From Odoribacter splanchnicus DSM 20712 (GTDB lineage: Bacteria > Bacteroidota > Bacteroidia > Bacteroidales > Marinifilaceae), in NCBI RefSeq assembly GCF_000190535.1, contig NC_015160.1, positions 2,852,001-2,916,000 on the forward strand: 64,000 nucleotides of DNA. The letters are read 5' to 3'. The notes beneath the pieces were generated by a model that saw only the letters and a program-made list of their open reading frames with translations, had not been told where the DNA came from and did no database searches. Every line of letters begins with the position of its first letter. The stretch's first letter is position 1. This document shows positions 45,675-53,705 of this stretch, one piece after another. The position numbers and the translations under genes are program-made.

Positions 45675-47093
45675 TTAAAGGTCTCTCCCCGGCAATAACT
45701 GCCCTGCATCGTCGAAACAAAGAATGGCATTCACAATCGTTGCAGCCAGATTGCTCCCTCCTTTCCGGCCTTCGATAATAATTTTAGGAACAGCCGTAAA
45801 AGATTTCAGCATATGCTTGGATTCACGTACATTTACAAAACCGACCGGAGCACCGACCACGCCGACAGGACAAGCCTTTCCTCTCCGCATCAGAGAACAC
45901 AATTCCATCAATGCTGTCGGCGCATTACCGAAAACATAAAGTGCATCGGGATGCTCTTCCGTAGCCAGCCGGATACCTGCTTGGGTACGGGTAATATTCA
46001 TCCGGGAAGCCATCTCTGCAACCCGCGGATCGGCCAAATAACACTTCACTTCCAAACCTAAACGTTCGAGTGCCCCTTTCCGGATCCCCGAAGCAGCCAT
46101 CGTGACATCCGTGACGATAGTCTTTACTTTCCCCCCGCTTAAAGCCCGGTAGATCGAGTCCACCGCCCCCTCGTCGGCATAGAATCTATTTTCCATATCG
46201 AAATCGGCAGTGGTATGTATCGTATGCAATAAAACCCATTTGCGATCCAGCGGGATATCGGGATGCTTCAACTCCGAAGCGATCGTCCGGAAACTACGGA
46301 TCATGATCTCCTGACCTGGTTTTGAAACAAAACCCCCGTCCCCGTGTTTCATTTTTTGGTAATATCCGCGGGGGGTGATCATTTTTCCTTGCCAGTTATA
46401 GGACTGGGAGTTTCCCAAAAGTACTACGGTGAACATATCTATCTGTTCCGGATCGAAATCGGCCAGGGTGGTCACGGTTACCTCCTGCTCCGGCCGTCCG
46501 GCCTGACGGACATAACCCACCGGGGTATTCCCTGCCCGTTGTTGCAGAAAGATTTCTTTCAGACGGTATAATTGCCAATAACGTCCTTCACTTTTGGGGT
46601 TGTATACAGCAGTGATAAAATCGGCAGCGGCAGCAGCCTCAATCCGTTTTTCTATTTTTTCCCAGGGAGTCATCAAATCAGACAGCGAAATCACACAGAA
46701 ATCATGTCCGACAGGTGCTCCAAGCAAAGAAGCCGCTTTCTGAAAAGCACTGATACCGGGTAATACTTCGATTTCGATTTCAGAACCTCTTTCCCGTTTC
46801 ATCTCCCAGACTAAAGGCGCCATTCCATAGATTCCGGCGTCACCGGAACTGATGACACAAACGGTTTTACCCTGTTCGGCATACCCGAACGCCATCTGAG
46901 CCCGGTCCCATTCTTTTCTCATCCCGGAATCGACACACTCTGCCCCTTCCATGACAAAGGGCTGTATAAAAGAAAAATAATAGTTATATCCGACCACGAC
47001 ATCCGATACCGACACCGCTTTTTTCACTGCAGGAGTAATATCATCCTCACAACCGGGCCCGATCCCGGCTACATATATTTTACCGTTTTTCAT
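45675..47093 (-). CDS. cobJ-cbiC: Fused precorrin-3B C17-methyltransferase and precorrin-8X methylmutase
   Basis: 472 residues. Residues 1 to about 245 are CobJ/CbiH (VAGIGPGCEDDITPAVKKAV, VISSGDAGIYGMAPLVWEM, YNPKSEGRYWQLYRLKEI), responsible for C17 methylation and ring contraction. From about 258 it is CbiC/CobH (IMIRSFRTIASEL, HTTADFDMENRFYADEGAVD, VVGAPVGFVNVRESKHML), which migrates a methyl group to yield the corrin. First gene of the large corrin operon; only 63 bp separate its ATG from the terminator behind the TonB receptor gene. Confidence 0.94.
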   Translation of the reverse strand: MKNGKIYVAGIGPGCEDDITPAVKKAVSVSDVVVGYNYYFSFIQPFVMEGAECVDSGMRKEWDRAQMAFGYAEQGKTVCVISSGDAGIYGMAPLVWEMKRERGSEIEIEVLPGISAFQKAASLLGAPVGHDFCVISLSDLMTPWEKIEKRIEAAAAADFITAVYNPKSEGRYWQLYRLKEIFLQQRAGNTPVGYVRQAGRPEQEVTVTTLADFDPEQIDMFTVVLLGNSQSYNWQGKMITPRGYYQKMKHGDGGFVSKPGQEIMIRSFRTIASELKHPDIPLDRKWVLLHTIHTTADFDMENRFYADEGAVDSIYRALSGGKVKTIVTDVTMAASGIRKGALERLGLEVKCYLADPRVAEMASRMNITRTQAGIRLATEEHPDALYVFGNAPTALMELCSLMRRGKACPVGVVGAPVGFVNVRESKHMLKSFTAVPKIIIEGRKGGSNLAATIVNAILCFDDAGQLLPGRDL

Positions 47094-47156
47094 TTGAATT
47101 CATTTTAAAGACAAAGATAAAAATAATGTGATAATCCATTTCATCTATTATTATAA

Positions 47157-47209
47157 ATAAAGAGACAAGGATTCTGTGGCTATCTACCACAAAACCCTTG
47201 TCTCTTTAT
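47157..47209 (-). terminator. Long hairpin between the TonB receptor gene and cobJ-cbiC
   Basis: ATAAAGAGACAAGG (47157-47170) pairs perfectly with CCTTGTCTCTTTAT (47196-47209). An inner TGTGG/CCACA stem (47175-47179, 47187-47191) extends it. On the minus strand it begins 11 bp past the receptor stop codon. It may attenuate rather than fully separate the riboswitch-led operon from the corrin genes downstream. Confidence 0.85.
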
Positions 47210-47219
47210 GCATTTTTAA

Positions 47220-49559
47220 TCAAAAACGGTAAGATATCGTTCCGGTAAAATTTCTCGGTTTACCATATACCGTCGTACTTTTAAAATATTCTTTGTCAAA
47301 AAGATTATCCACATTTAAAGCCAAAGTGACTTTTTGCTTTATCGTATAGAATAATCCTCCGTCTACAAGAAACAGAGCAGGATTATAAACCCGGTTGGCT
47401 ACATCGGTAAATATTTTATCCTGGAAAGTTCCGCTCAAATGGAAGGACAAATTTTTCAATAATCCTTTAGGTATGGTATAATCGGCATACACATAAAAAG
47501 TAGTGCGGGGAATTCTTGTAGCCCGTACATTTTTACCAGGATCGGTATATTCCGGATAGTCTTTACTCTGATTGATTTTCCTGATCCGGTAGTCCTGCCA
47601 GCCCAAGCCACCCGTAACAGCCAAGGTAGAAACGGGATGTACCGTCAACTCCAGATCGAATCCCCGCGAATCGGCAGTACCCACCTGAGCTTGTATCGTT
47701 TTTTGAACCATTTCACCGGTTGTTTCATCTTTCTCTTCCTGGGTGCCTAAATTTTTCACCACATTATTTTTCCGGATATAGTATACACTTCCTGAAAAAT
47801 CGATCCGGTCAGCCCACATATACCGTACTCCGATTTCAGCCTGGTATCCCTTTTCAGGCTTAAAGACTTCACCTCCGTCTTTAGAAGGATTAAACCGCTT
47901 TCCATTGCGGTCGAGATAAATTACCCGGCTACTGTACATCGTATTATAAGGTTTGAAATGAGAACCAAAAGAAGCATAGAGAGAAATCTCCTCCACCGGA
48001 ATATACACTAAACCTGCCCTACCGGTAAAGGCAGAAGTCTTTACTTTCTTCCATTCACTCCGGTCTGCCTCATCGTATTCCTGCCGTCCGTCTTTTACTT
48101 TAGCAGTAGCAGTACGGTAATTATAAAAATCCATACGGGCAGATCCCATCGCTTTCCATTTGTTATTTATATCGATCACGTCATGTATATATAATCCTGA
48201 AGTTCTCCAATCCCGAATGGATGCTTTGGAATATTTATAATCCCACCAATTTCTTACCAGCTGCGGATTATGCAGCGATACCAGCTGATTCAAGCCAGGT
48301 CCCCATACATCTCCTTCATTCCAGCCATTATACTGTGTATAATTAAAATAGGAATAGGTAAAACCCAATATATATTTATGTCCCACTATTCCGGTTTTAA
48401 AATCTCCCGTTAATTCCAGCATATTGGTCCATCCCCGGCTGTCAGGACTGAAACAAAGCGGAGAACCTGTTTTCAGGGAGTCGGTAAGATCAATATAATA
48501 TCTTTTACTGCCGTTTTCATAATAATATCCTCCACTGAAGCGGTTCACCGTATCTGTCCGGTAACTCATTCCTTCAACCGCAGCATAATCCAAATCACTA
48601 TGATTCCAGCTGAACCGGTCCCGTATTTTCATAAAAGAGGCGAGTTGCTGCGTATAGGATAAAGAAATATCAGTCACCCGGCGTTTCATCATATTATTAT
48701 TGAAATCATTATATATGGTATGATAATCGGCAAAGGGATTCCGGGAACCTTTCGCCATAACCACCTTCCCGTCGGGACCGAAGATATCTGCACGATTATA
48801 GGTTGGAGCAGATCCTATTTCCGTATCGTATTTGTCATCACTATAACCTAACGTTCCCTCGAAATAACCGGTTTTACCAATATTTGCCGCCAGTGATCCC
48901 GTTGCTGAAAAACGGTCAGCACGTACATGCCGGTATCCATCTCCTGTCGAATAATGTGCTGTTGCCCGATAAGTCAAAGGACCTGCCAATTTCCCACCGA
49001 AATCCAGACTTGTCGACTTCACCCCCCAATTCCCATAACTCAACCGGGCTCCGGCAGTAAAATCAGGAACGGCTTTTTTACGCACAATATTAATCACTCC
49101 ACCCATGACAGAATGCCCGCTCAACACGGCTGCCGCTCCTTTCAACACTTCGATAGATTCTATGGAGGACAAATCACCGAAAGGTACATTGTTTAATAAC
49201 GAACGCTCATCTCTAAAACCATCTACAGCCACTACCGTCTCATTCGATCCCCGAACCGAAAAGCGGTAAAAAGCTCCCAACTGATCTTTCACCGTAACTC
49301 CCGGTAAAAAACGGACAGCATCCTCAAGATTCAGAATATTCTTCCGTTCCAAAACATCCGACGACAAAGTAGTCACCGTCATCGGTAATGTTTTTAAAGG
49401 AACATCCAGATTCAAAAGGTTTACTTTCTTCTTGATTGTTTCTTTCACAATGGCTTGATCTAACTGGAAAACCGTATCCGTTATACTTTTCCGCTGATTT
49501 TGTCCAAACACAGACACCATCATCGGCCACATTACAAAAACTAAAATTAATTTTTTCAT
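47220..49559 (-). CDS. TonB-dependent receptor of the siderophore type, under a cobalamin riboswitch
   Basis: 779 residues from the ATG at 49557-49559 (MKKLILVFVM); the frame extends to 49580 only through TTG. Signal peptide to SVFGQ. Plug domain: LPMTVTTLSSDVLERKNILN, VRGSNETVVAVDGFRDERSL, IEVLKGAAAVLSGHSVMGGV. The barrel ends GKPRNFTGTISYRF. The plug is closest to ferric-siderophore receptors rather than BtuB, yet the gene is 48 bp downstream of a PepSY gene whose leader is a cobalamin riboswitch. It may import a corrinoid, cobalt chelate or metallophore. Confidence 0.9.
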   Translation of the reverse strand: MKKLILVFVMWPMMVSVFGQNQRKSITDTVFQLDQAIVKETIKKKVNLLNLDVPLKTLPMTVTTLSSDVLERKNILNLEDAVRFLPGVTVKDQLGAFYRFSVRGSNETVVAVDGFRDERSLLNNVPFGDLSSIESIEVLKGAAAVLSGHSVMGGVINIVRKKAVPDFTAGARLSYGNWGVKSTSLDFGGKLAGPLTYRATAHYSTGDGYRHVRADRFSATGSLAANIGKTGYFEGTLGYSDDKYDTEIGSAPTYNRADIFGPDGKVVMAKGSRNPFADYHTIYNDFNNNMMKRRVTDISLSYTQQLASFMKIRDRFSWNHSDLDYAAVEGMSYRTDTVNRFSGGYYYENGSKRYYIDLTDSLKTGSPLCFSPDSRGWTNMLELTGDFKTGIVGHKYILGFTYSYFNYTQYNGWNEGDVWGPGLNQLVSLHNPQLVRNWWDYKYSKASIRDWRTSGLYIHDVIDINNKWKAMGSARMDFYNYRTATAKVKDGRQEYDEADRSEWKKVKTSAFTGRAGLVYIPVEEISLYASFGSHFKPYNTMYSSRVIYLDRNGKRFNPSKDGGEVFKPEKGYQAEIGVRYMWADRIDFSGSVYYIRKNNVVKNLGTQEEKDETTGEMVQKTIQAQVGTADSRGFDLELTVHPVSTLAVTGGLGWQDYRIRKINQSKDYPEYTDPGKNVRATRIPRTTFYVYADYTIPKGLLKNLSFHLSGTFQDKIFTDVANRVYNPALFLVDGGLFYTIKQKVTLALNVDNLFDKEYFKSTTVYGKPRNFTGTISYRF

Positions 49560-49607
49560 TTTTAGCACTATTAATAACAATTCAATTCTATTACTTTATC
49601 TATAAGA

Positions 49608-51068
49608 TTATCGGAATAATTTCCGGATTTTTCTTCCCAACCACTTGAAAGTCAACACAACCCCGGATAGAGAAAGGAAAGTTCCTCCGAGCATCAACAC
49701 ATACATCACAACGTTCCATAACAACGGACGTTCGGCCAGAAATTTAAAATTCAGACTGTGCAATCCACTATACAAAACTCCTCTCAAACGTCCATTATCA
49801 TCGATTTGCCGATGGTATAAAGTTTCGGGATTGAAATAATGGCGGGTATGCAATTCATCGTCTATCACCACTTTATACACCGGAAGTGTCAGCATATTCC
49901 GGCGGGAGAAATAATCATCATCCCAATCCGTCATCCATTCCAGAGTATAAGGGGTATCCTGACCGTGAATTTCACGAACCGTTTCACGCACCATCTCTTC
50001 GGTCAGGGTAAAAGGCGACAAACGGCTCGTATCCGCAGCATCGATAAACTGTTTTTTACTGCCCGAATTCACGACATAATAAGGATATTTTCCAAAGGAT
50101 GCCCACTCGATACTTTTCACATCAGACAGACTATCCACGATTTTCCGGTAATCCAAGGCATACAGATCGGCGGCCAACATTCCCCCCTCACGTCCCCGAA
50201 AACGTACTTCACGGTTCCTGGTTTTACCTTTCTGCATCCAGGAAGGAATATCCACCAGCGACATCATTCCGCTAAATACAAATGTCAGAGCAAAAACACC
50301 GAAAACCACACCGGTGATATGATGCCAACGTAACCACCATTTTTTATAAGGCGAACGCAACCCTTTCTTCCGGTTTTTCCAAAATACCCAAATCCCGATC
50401 CACAAACCGGAGAAGCACATGATAGCTCCCAATCCGGACGCCCAGATCATAAAATTAATCCAAAGCGCTTGATTTTGCCGTAGAGAAGTAAAATACACCC
50501 AATGAGGAATAGCCCCCAGCCAAGCCCAAAAGCGGGAATTCCGGTCAGTCCATTGCAACACTTTACCGCTTTTCGAAGATATATACATCTCTTGCCGGGC
50601 ATCATCTTCGAACGAAAACTTATAAATCGGAAATTCTTTGGTCAAATAACCGAAAGGAATCCACTGATCCAACCGGTTTAAGGAATCTACCCGATAAGCA
50701 ACCGATCCACCCAATTGTCCGGCAATCCGGCAAATCTCGTTAAAATCAGGTTTACCGACAACCTGCAATGAATCGGCATACAAACCGGCAGGTAATTGCC
50801 GCCCTTTCAGATGAAATACCGGCCGGTCGAGATACATATCTACAGACAAACCTCCTAAACGACTACTGTCGGGCAGTACCTGCAATAAAGAATCTACAGC
50901 CGGAAGCGGACCTGTCAGAGACTCCTGACGGGCTAATTTCAATTTCTGATTTACCCGTGGGAAACTATGATAAATCATTACAATCCCAGAGATAAACCAC
51001 ATCAGAAACAAGATACTGAGTAATAAACCGAGTATCCGATGAATTTTTCGGAAAATTTTTGTCAACAT
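49608..51068 (-). CDS. PepSY-domain inner-membrane protein, under a cobalamin riboswitch
   Basis: 486 residues from the ATG at 51066-51068 (MLTKIFRKIHRILGLL); GTG at 51098 is less likely. Four membrane spans (about 10-33, 187-225, 255-275, 450-475) frame two periplasmic PepSY regions. Conserved histidines lie in RKIHRILG, AIPHWVYF, WLRWHHITGVVFG and SGLHSLNFKF, a haem- or metal-coordinating pattern found in PepSY reductases. It probably reduces or releases metal from the ligand taken up by the adjacent TonB receptor. Confidence 0.9.
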   Translation of the reverse strand: MLTKIFRKIHRILGLLLSILFLMWFISGIVMIYHSFPRVNQKLKLARQESLTGPLPAVDSLLQVLPDSSRLGGLSVDMYLDRPVFHLKGRQLPAGLYADSLQVVGKPDFNEICRIAGQLGGSVAYRVDSLNRLDQWIPFGYLTKEFPIYKFSFEDDARQEMYISSKSGKVLQWTDRNSRFWAWLGAIPHWVYFTSLRQNQALWINFMIWASGLGAIMCFSGLWIGIWVFWKNRKKGLRSPYKKWWLRWHHITGVVFGVFALTFVFSGMMSLVDIPSWMQKGKTRNREVRFRGREGGMLAADLYALDYRKIVDSLSDVKSIEWASFGKYPYYVVNSGSKKQFIDAADTSRLSPFTLTEEMVRETVREIHGQDTPYTLEWMTDWDDDYFSRRNMLTLPVYKVVIDDELHTRHYFNPETLYHRQIDDNGRLRGVLYSGLHSLNFKFLAERPLLWNVVMYVLMLGGTFLSLSGVVLTFKWLGRKIRKLFR

Positions 51069-51117
51069 GTTTTTATCTATAATCTTATTCCTGTCCACGG
51101 GAATAGCATTATTATTA

Positions 51118-51275
51118 TTTTCGGCAGGTTTCCTGACTCAGTCCGGAAAAGTAACCTTCCAGTCGCGTCGACCGTGGTTGTAAGAAAACTTTTCACCTTA
51201 TACGAACCTCACAGTAGCGGGCACTGTTCCGGAATTGCACCGGATTCCCTCTCATTTTATGCAGAAAACATAAAA
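51118..51275 (-). promoter_or_regulatory. Cobalamin riboswitch controlling the PepSY-TonB genes
   Basis: Read on the minus strand: GGGAATCCGGTGCAATTCCG, GAACAGTGCCCGCTACTGTGA, CTGGAAGGTT, then the B12 box GTCAGGAAACCTGCCG. It ends about 50 bp before the PepSY ATG. The whole gene pair should be repressed by cobalamin. Confidence 0.95.
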
Positions 51276-51542
51276 TTCACCGAAAACTTAAGAGATATCA
51301 AATAAAACGTTCGTTTAATTTAGTTGAAAGTCTATAAATTTCATAATATTTATAAAGTCATGGGACCCTGCGGGCACCTGGTTAATTGACAATGAAACAG
51401 TATACCCGAAGAATAGGATATATTGTGTTGATTGTCAATGATTTTATTCTCATTTTCTTTTCTCATTTTTCTTCCCTTCTTTATCTTTTGATGGAAGCAA
51501 AGCTTCCAATAATTGTCCATCGTCCATTGACATCTGTCCATT

Positions 51543-51572
51543 ATTCTTTTTGCGGGTTTCCGCAAAAAGAAT
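51543..51572 (-). terminator. Hairpin after cbiK
   Basis: ATTCTTTTTGCGG (51543-51555) pairs perfectly with CCGCAAAAAGAAT (51560-51572), loop 4 nt. It starts 8 bp past the cbiK stop codon. A smaller stem (GGAAGC/GCTTCC, 51493-51507) follows. The rest of 51276-51579 shows no gene. Confidence 0.75.
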
Positions 51573-51579
51573 CGACCTT

Positions 51580-52500
51580 TTATTTTCCCTGCATATACCC
51601 CTTTTTCCTGGTAGCCATATCCACCGCTTTATGTCCGGCAGCAAACCGGGCATGTTGGATGAAGAGTTGCTGAACAGTTGGATTTTCTCCCAACCCTTTC
51701 AGGTAAAGATTCACTTTATAACCCTGTTTTTCAAGATTTTCCTTCCATTCGCCTGCTATATCATTTTTAGCATGATCTCCGGCAACAAACATCAGGGGGG
51801 CCAAAGTCAATGTTTTGGATTTTCCGTTTTTCAATAGCCGCAAAGCGTCTTCGTATTCCGGATACCCTTCTACAGTTCCGACATGATATTCCGGATGTCC
51901 TTCCGCTTTCAGCATATAATCGAACATAGCATACGAAGCTGTTGCAGGATCGGGTGTTCCATGGCCCACCAATAATTTTTGTCCACCTCTATCAGCCTGA
52001 TTCATGGCCTCTGTAATTGCCTTCACAACCACTGTATAATCCTCAGGAGCATACAACAAAGGATTTCCGACACGAATATCTTTAAAATTCAGCGAAAGCC
52101 CTTCCACTTCGCGACGCAATTCTTTCATCTCGGTACCTTCGATTATATTCGTAGATTGTATTAAAATATGCGTATAACCTTGTTCATGCAGCTGAATGAG
52201 TGCCTGGGCCGGATTCAGGCGTTCTACTCCCCTTTCCTTCAATTTCTTCAGGATAATCCGGGAGGTCCAGGCTTCCCGGACTTCGATACCTGGAAAAGCT
52301 TCTTTCATCTTTGCATTGATTGCATCGATTGTCAAAACCCGGGTATCGTCATGAGTGGTACCGAAATGGATGATCAGGATGGCAGCCTTATCCCGCTCTC
52401 CTAAATTTCCGAAAAGATCCGATTCTATAAAATTTTCATCGGAATGGGCCATACACACCGACCCGATAAACAACGCTATTACTAAAAACAAATATTTCAT
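51580..52500 (-). CDS. cbiK: Exported CbiK-type sirohydrochlorin cobaltochelatase
   Basis: 306 residues. Metal-binding residues match the CbiK pattern: His180 in LLVGHGTPDP, Glu211 in GTVEGYPEYE, His243 in FVAGDHAKND (spacings 31 and 32). It inserts Co2+ into sirohydrochlorin, the committing step of the early-cobalt route. It begins with a convincing signal peptide (MKYLFLVIALFIGSVCMAHS), so it is probably periplasmic, like the exported CbiK of Desulfovibrio, and unlike the cytoplasmic Salmonella enzyme. Led by its own cobalamin riboswitch. Confidence 0.92.
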   Translation of the reverse strand: MKYLFLVIALFIGSVCMAHSDENFIESDLFGNLGERDKAAILIIHFGTTHDDTRVLTIDAINAKMKEAFPGIEVREAWTSRIILKKLKERGVERLNPAQALIQLHEQGYTHILIQSTNIIEGTEMKELRREVEGLSLNFKDIRVGNPLLYAPEDYTVVVKAITEAMNQADRGGQKLLVGHGTPDPATASYAMFDYMLKAEGHPEYHVGTVEGYPEYEDALRLLKNGKSKTLTLAPLMFVAGDHAKNDIAGEWKENLEKQGYKVNLYLKGLGENPTVQQLFIQHARFAAGHKAVDMATRKKGYMQGK

Positions 52501-52518
52501 ATGATTATCATTTTATTT

Positions 52519-52635
52519 TCAACGATCCAATATACCTCTTATCCTGCAATTAGTTCGGATTGATCCTGTTATTTGTACCGACACATAACCGATGGCAAAT
52601 AACCATAGCATTACCAGCATACACCATTTTTTCAT
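52519..52635 (-). CDS. Candidate 38-residue membrane peptide between riboswitch and cbiK
   Basis: ATG at 52633-52635, TGA at 52519-52521. MKKWCMLVMLWLFAIGYVSV is a positively charged start plus one hydrophobic helix, followed by a basic tail ending RGILDR. It sits 67 bp after the riboswitch and 18 bp before cbiK, where a translated gene would be expected. It could be a small metal-transport accessory or merely a leader peptide. No homologue recognised. Confidence 0.45.
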   Translation of the reverse strand: MKKWCMLVMLWLFAIGYVSVQITGSIRTNCRIRGILDR

Positions 52636-52702
52636 GAAATGATTAAATTAAGACATTAATAATAACTTTTCTGACCCCGGAAAAGCTTTATTACCTATAC
52701 AA

Positions 52703-52860
52703 TCATGGCAGGTCTCCTGACTTACCCCAGAAAAGCAACCTTCCCATCCTTACATCCGGACAGTGGTGTAAGACGCTTTTCTACACACAGGGTTCACAGT
52801 AGCGGGCACTGTTCCGGATTCCAACCGGATTCCCTTTTAAACAGCAAAGAAAAATACTGC
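52703..52860 (-). promoter_or_regulatory. Cobalamin riboswitch controlling cbiK
   Basis: On the minus strand: GGGAATCCGGTTGGAATCCG, GAACAGTGCCCGCTACTGTGA, TGGGAAGGTT and the B12 box GTCAGGAGACCTGCCATGAT. Very similar to the riboswitch at 51118-51275 in its conserved core. Confidence 0.95.
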
Positions 52861-52877
52861 ATTACCACAACCGGCCG

Positions 52878-52885
52878 CAAAGGTA
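52878..52885 (-). promoter_or_regulatory. -7 promoter box for the cbiK riboswitch transcript
   Basis: TACCTTTG on the minus strand, an exact TAnnTTTG match about 18 bp upstream of the aptamer. The -33 region is weak (TCAT). Confidence 0.45.
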
Positions 52886-53450
52886 TAAAAAATCTCCGGA
52901 ATAAATGAGAAAAACGGGAGAAATAAAGCGAAACGGAGGAATCGGCTGCCGAAACGTCGTTTGCGCACATCGAAAAAACGAACGGGAGGAAGCCCGACAC
53001 TCAGGATTTCCTCTCGTATGAATAAAATCTCGCATCTATATACTTTAATGTTTAGGGTGTTTGCAATTCGGCTCTTAGATAATTTTGTCATCTGATCCAA
53101 TTAAATTTTTACTGTCATAATAGATATTTCTGACTGATTGAGTTAATGACTGAATGGTTGGCTGGATTACTGACCTACTGGTTATATCCGACCAACAATC
53201 CAATATCAAATTGCTTTTGGTCATACTTAAATTACAGACAAATTTACCTGCTTTTTTATCTTGATTTTTATGTTCAAACGAACATCAAGTTGTGTTTTGG
53301 GGCACCGGAAATATTTCGGGAGCCCCAACTACTTGCTAAAGCCTTTCCTTCCAAGGTCGGTAAATATGTGCAAAACAAAAAGTGAATTACTCCTATTACC
53401 GAACAAAATTAATTCATTACCTTTACGTAAAATTCAATTTAATGATTGGC
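52886..53450. other. Gene-free left border of the accessory island
   Basis: No supportable gene. It contains a strong hairpin at 53297-53328, a small ATGTTC/GAACAT palindrome near 53270-53285, and TACCTTTA at 53418-53425, one mismatch from the -7 consensus and suitably placed for the regulator gene that follows. Composition becomes visibly more A/T-rich from about 53.1 kb, marking the transition from the cobalamin region. Confidence 0.5.
53297..53328. repeat. Strong hairpin at the island's left side
   Basis: TTGGGGC (53297-53303) pairs with GCCCCAA (53322-53328), and the interior CCGGAAATATTTCGG forms a second near-palindromic stem. It has no adjacent stop codon, so its role is uncertain: terminator, recombination site or remnant element end. 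Confidence 0.5.
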
Positions 53451-53652
53451 ATGGAAGATATAAATAGACTTAAGTTGGTTTTGGTAGAAAAAAAAGAAAA
53501 CAGGAAAGTGGCTGGCAGAACAGTTGGGGAGGGATCCATCAACAATATCAAAATGGTGTACCAATGTTTCACAGCCTGATTTGGTTACTCTTTCAAGAAT
53601 AGCAGAACTATTAAATATTGAACGGAGAGAACTTATCAATAAAAGTAAGTAA
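53451..53652 (+). pseudogene. Frameshifted XRE/Cro-type regulator upstream of hsdM
   Basis: The ATG at 53451 begins MEDINRLKLVLVEKK. After an A8 run (53488-53495) the frame fails, but one frame over the sequence reads TGKWLAEQLGRDPSTISKWC and continues to RELINKSK and a TAA at 53650-53652. Removing one A from the run restores a 66-residue helix-turn-helix protein of the type that precedes type I modification genes. It may be a dead gene, a sequencing error, or an ON/OFF switch by slippage. Confidence 0.8.
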
Positions 53653-53705
53653 ATATTATCTGCCACAAGAAATTATTTGATAACATTAGAAAAAGTAATA
53701 TAATA

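Noticed and set aside
51350..51565. Short minus-strand frames between cbiK and the PepSY riboswitch
   Set aside because: They overlap the terminator hairpins and have no signal, domain or spacing that supports a gene.
52837..53100. 87-codon minus-strand frame upstream of the cbiK riboswitch
   Set aside because: It runs into the riboswitch promoter and 5' aptamer and has Phe/Arg-rich low-complexity translation.
53146..53385. 79-codon plus-strand frame at the left border of the island
   Set aside because: It crosses a strong hairpin at 53297-53328 and shows no recognisable domain; better described as intergenic.
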